A DNA stretch of 64,000 bases from Alphaproteobacteria bacterium (lineage in GTDB: Bacteria; Pseudomonadota; Alphaproteobacteria; Micavibrionales; Micavibrionaceae). Position 1 is the first letter of the stretch. Each line of letters starts with the position of its first letter. Both the position numbers and the translations under genes were made by a program. A model generated the notes under the pieces. It did no database searches. It had not been told where the DNA came from and saw only the letters and a list, made by a program, of their open reading frames with translations. Of this stretch, positions 62,682 through 64,000 are shown piece by piece. The stretch is taken from assembly GCA_028289285.1 (NCBI GenBank), contig JANQRF010000002.1, forward strand, positions 248,001 to 312,000, read 5' to 3'.

Positions 62682-63614
62682 ATGCTTATCATTTTCGGCG
62701 CCATTAATATGGATTTAAATGCCACAACTTCTGCCTTTCCGGCGGCGGGGCAGACGGTGAAATGCCTGGATTATGCGACAACGCCGGGGGGCAAGGCGGC
62801 CAATCAGGCGCTGGCGGCGGCGCGTGCAGGCGCAAAAACAGCGCTTGTGGGGAAAGTCGGGGATGACGGGTACGGCAATCGTATCCTGATGAACTTGCGG
62901 CGCAATGAAGTGATGACTTCGGGCGTGGCAACGTCTGAAACACTCTCGACCGGCCTTGCTATCGTCATGAGTACACCGGACGGGCAGCGGGCGATTATGC
63001 AGGCTTCGGGCGCAAATGCTGAAGTCTCTACCGAGCAGGTACCGGATGAAATTTTAGGGCCGGATAATATGGTGCTTGTCCATATGGATGTGGACCCGAA
63101 GGAAACGCTGGATGTGATGCAGCGTGCACATGCGGGCGGAGCAAAAATCATTCTCAACCTGTCACCCTTTAAAAAGATTGCCAAAGAAGTGATCGCGCTG
63201 GCCGATTATCTGATCATGAATGAACATACAGGGGCTCAGCTTTATGCGCATTTACAGCTCGGCACGCCTGAGAGCACACAAAAACATGCCGCAGCGATTG
63301 TCCGCCTGACAAAAACGCCGACCATTATCACGCTGGCTGATGGCGGTTCTGTGATGGTGGATAAGGATGGAAAAGGCTATCAGGTGCCTGCGCTTGCCAT
63401 TGAAGAGATCGTGGATACAAACGGGGCAGGGGCGTGCTATTGCGGCACGCTGGCGGCCTGCCTGCATAATAAAGTGCCGATGATTGATGCGATGAAGCGC
63501 GCAAGTGTTTCCGCAAGTCTGGCCTGCACCAAAAAAGGCACGTATGAGTCTTTTCCCTATCGCGGTGATGTTGATGAGTTTATAGACGGGCTTGGAGAGG
63601 TTCGCCCGGTTTAG
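62682..63614 (+). CDS. PfkB (ribokinase-like) protein lacking the catalytic Asp
   Basis: 310 residues. N-terminal GAINMDLNATTSAFPAAGQT and TPGGKAANQALAAARAGAKT are ribokinase-like. The catalytic segment DTTGAGD reads DTNGAGA (residues 245-251), with Ala251 in place of the general-base Asp. Activity is therefore doubtful. Divergent from hemA. ATG 62682 chosen; the longer upstream frame overlaps hemA. Confidence 0.8.
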   Translation: MLIIFGAINMDLNATTSAFPAAGQTVKCLDYATTPGGKAANQALAAARAGAKTALVGKVGDDGYGNRILMNLRRNEVMTSGVATSETLSTGLAIVMSTPDGQRAIMQASGANAEVSTEQVPDEILGPDNMVLVHMDVDPKETLDVMQRAHAGGAKIILNLSPFKKIAKEVIALADYLIMNEHTGAQLYAHLQLGTPESTQKHAAAIVRLTKTPTIITLADGGSVMVDKDGKGYQVPALAIEEIVDTNGAGACYCGTLAACLHNKVPMIDAMKRASVSASLACTKKGTYESFPYRGDVDEFIDGLGEVRPV

Positions 63615-63790
63615 GCGGACGTATTGACGTTTGACCCGCGCACTGGCGAGGTCGGAACATTCTGAACAGCTTCTTCAAGAATATTGGCCACCTGACGCTC
63701 TGCATCCGCGCTGGATTTAATCATGGACATGGCCGCATTCAAGCGGACCTGAGCCATTTCAGCAGCAATTGCAGGCGGTAGAGCGGTCAT
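63611..63790 (-). CDS. YjfB-like putative motility protein
   Basis: 59 residues, helical (IAAEMAQVRLNAAMSMIKSS; ERQVANILEEAVQNVP). Pattern and length match YjfB-type motility proteins, an assignment made with caution. GGGAG lies eight bases before the ATG at 63790. Its stop overlaps the PfkB gene's stop. Confidence 0.55.
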   Translation of the reverse strand: MTALPPAIAAEMAQVRLNAAMSMIKSSADAERQVANILEEAVQNVPTSPVRGSNVNTSA

Positions 63791-63851
63791 AAAAGAATCT
63801 CCCTAATTACCCCTTCAGGATATCAAAAAATTCGTTAAAAAACATTAAAGT

Positions 63852-64000
63852 TTAAGCTGTTTCGTATTTATCGTAATAGCGTACGCAGGCTTTGAAAAGC
63901 TCACGAGAAAGGGAAGAGCCGGTCTTGCCGCCATCGCCTTTCAAACCTTTGCTCAGGATCATTGTAACAATGGTGTTATGCGCGTGAATAATTTTAAGCA
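63852..64000 (-). CDS. C-terminal end of an unidentified protein
   Basis: Open frame from the window edge to TAA at 63852-63854, at least 48 residues, ending in KACVRYYDKYETA; GDGGKTGSSLSRELFKA is included. It does not match a family I recognise. The start lies outside the window. Confidence 0.45.
   Translation of the reverse strand, partial: LKIIHAHNTIVTMILSKGLKGDGGKTGSSLSRELFKACVRYYDKYETA

Noticed and set aside
1..64000. CRISPR arrays, insertion sequences, prophage, tRNA and rRNA genes
   Set aside because: No direct-repeat array, transposase, integrase, phage structural gene, or recognisable tRNA/rRNA was seen.

Overview
The window comes from an alphaproteobacterium. Evidence: CtrA/SciP-type and FlbD/FliX-type flagellar regulators, FlaF and FlbT, a C4-pathway 5-aminolevulinate synthase, the single-cysteine form of DksA, and moderate GC with AT-rich intergenic gaps. 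CheZ together with FlbD/FliX and short motor genes would fit a Micavibrio- or Rhodospirillales-like lineage, but that placement is inference.

Positions 1-38,700 are one large flagellar locus in several blocks. Leftwards at 1-3,631: flhA, a FecR-domain gene and flhF (cut by the window edge). A rightward lipoprotein gene (3,879-4,697) sits alone behind a sigma-54 promoter. Leftwards at 4,699-10,809: fliF-fliG-fliH-fliN-motA-flbD. Next come a SciP-like regulator, flaG-like, flbT-flaF and a flagellin. They are followed by a TPR-sulfotransferase/methyltransferase pair, then flgI-flgJ-flgN-fliK-flgD-flgE reading leftwards. fliX and dksA read rightwards, flgF-flgG-flgA-flgH leftwards. fliL-fliM-DUF6468-motE, then cheY-cheZ, a MotB-like gene, motB and a 995-residue TPR protein read rightwards.

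The regulatory layer is readable in the DNA. Sigma-54 (-24/-12) elements with exact 10-base GG-GC spacing precede flbT, flgI, flgF, fliL, the lone lipoprotein gene and, more weakly, fliM; FlbD, encoded here, is the natural activator. Perfect or one-mismatch TTAA-N7-TTAA CtrA boxes precede flhF, sciP, flaG, flagellin and fliX. This matches a Caulobacter-like hierarchy: CtrA (modulated by SciP) over early genes and fliX, then FliX/FlbD over sigma-54 genes, then FlaF/FlbT over flagellin.

The interval 39,974-40,445 has no gene. It carries a parS-like 20-bp palindrome, two further palindromes, an extended -10 box and a foldable sequence that may be a small RNA.

From 38,750 onward is mostly housekeeping and accessory content: amtB, an M55 D-aminopeptidase, an orphan cpaF, a polyprenyl diphosphate synthase, trmN6-like, S49 peptidase, GNAT, ppdK, a TRIC/UPF0126 protein, a methyltransferase gene broken by a stop codon, a HAD hydrolase, ygfZ, a family-9 glycosyltransferase, a YejA-like binding protein, a macro-like protein, an adenosine kinase and a TetR regulator. 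An RnfD-like/DUF2330 pair (the RnfD-like gene contains an in-frame palindromic repeat), two DUF4402 proteins, hemA, a PfkB protein lacking its catalytic Asp, and a short YjfB-like motility ORF complete the window.
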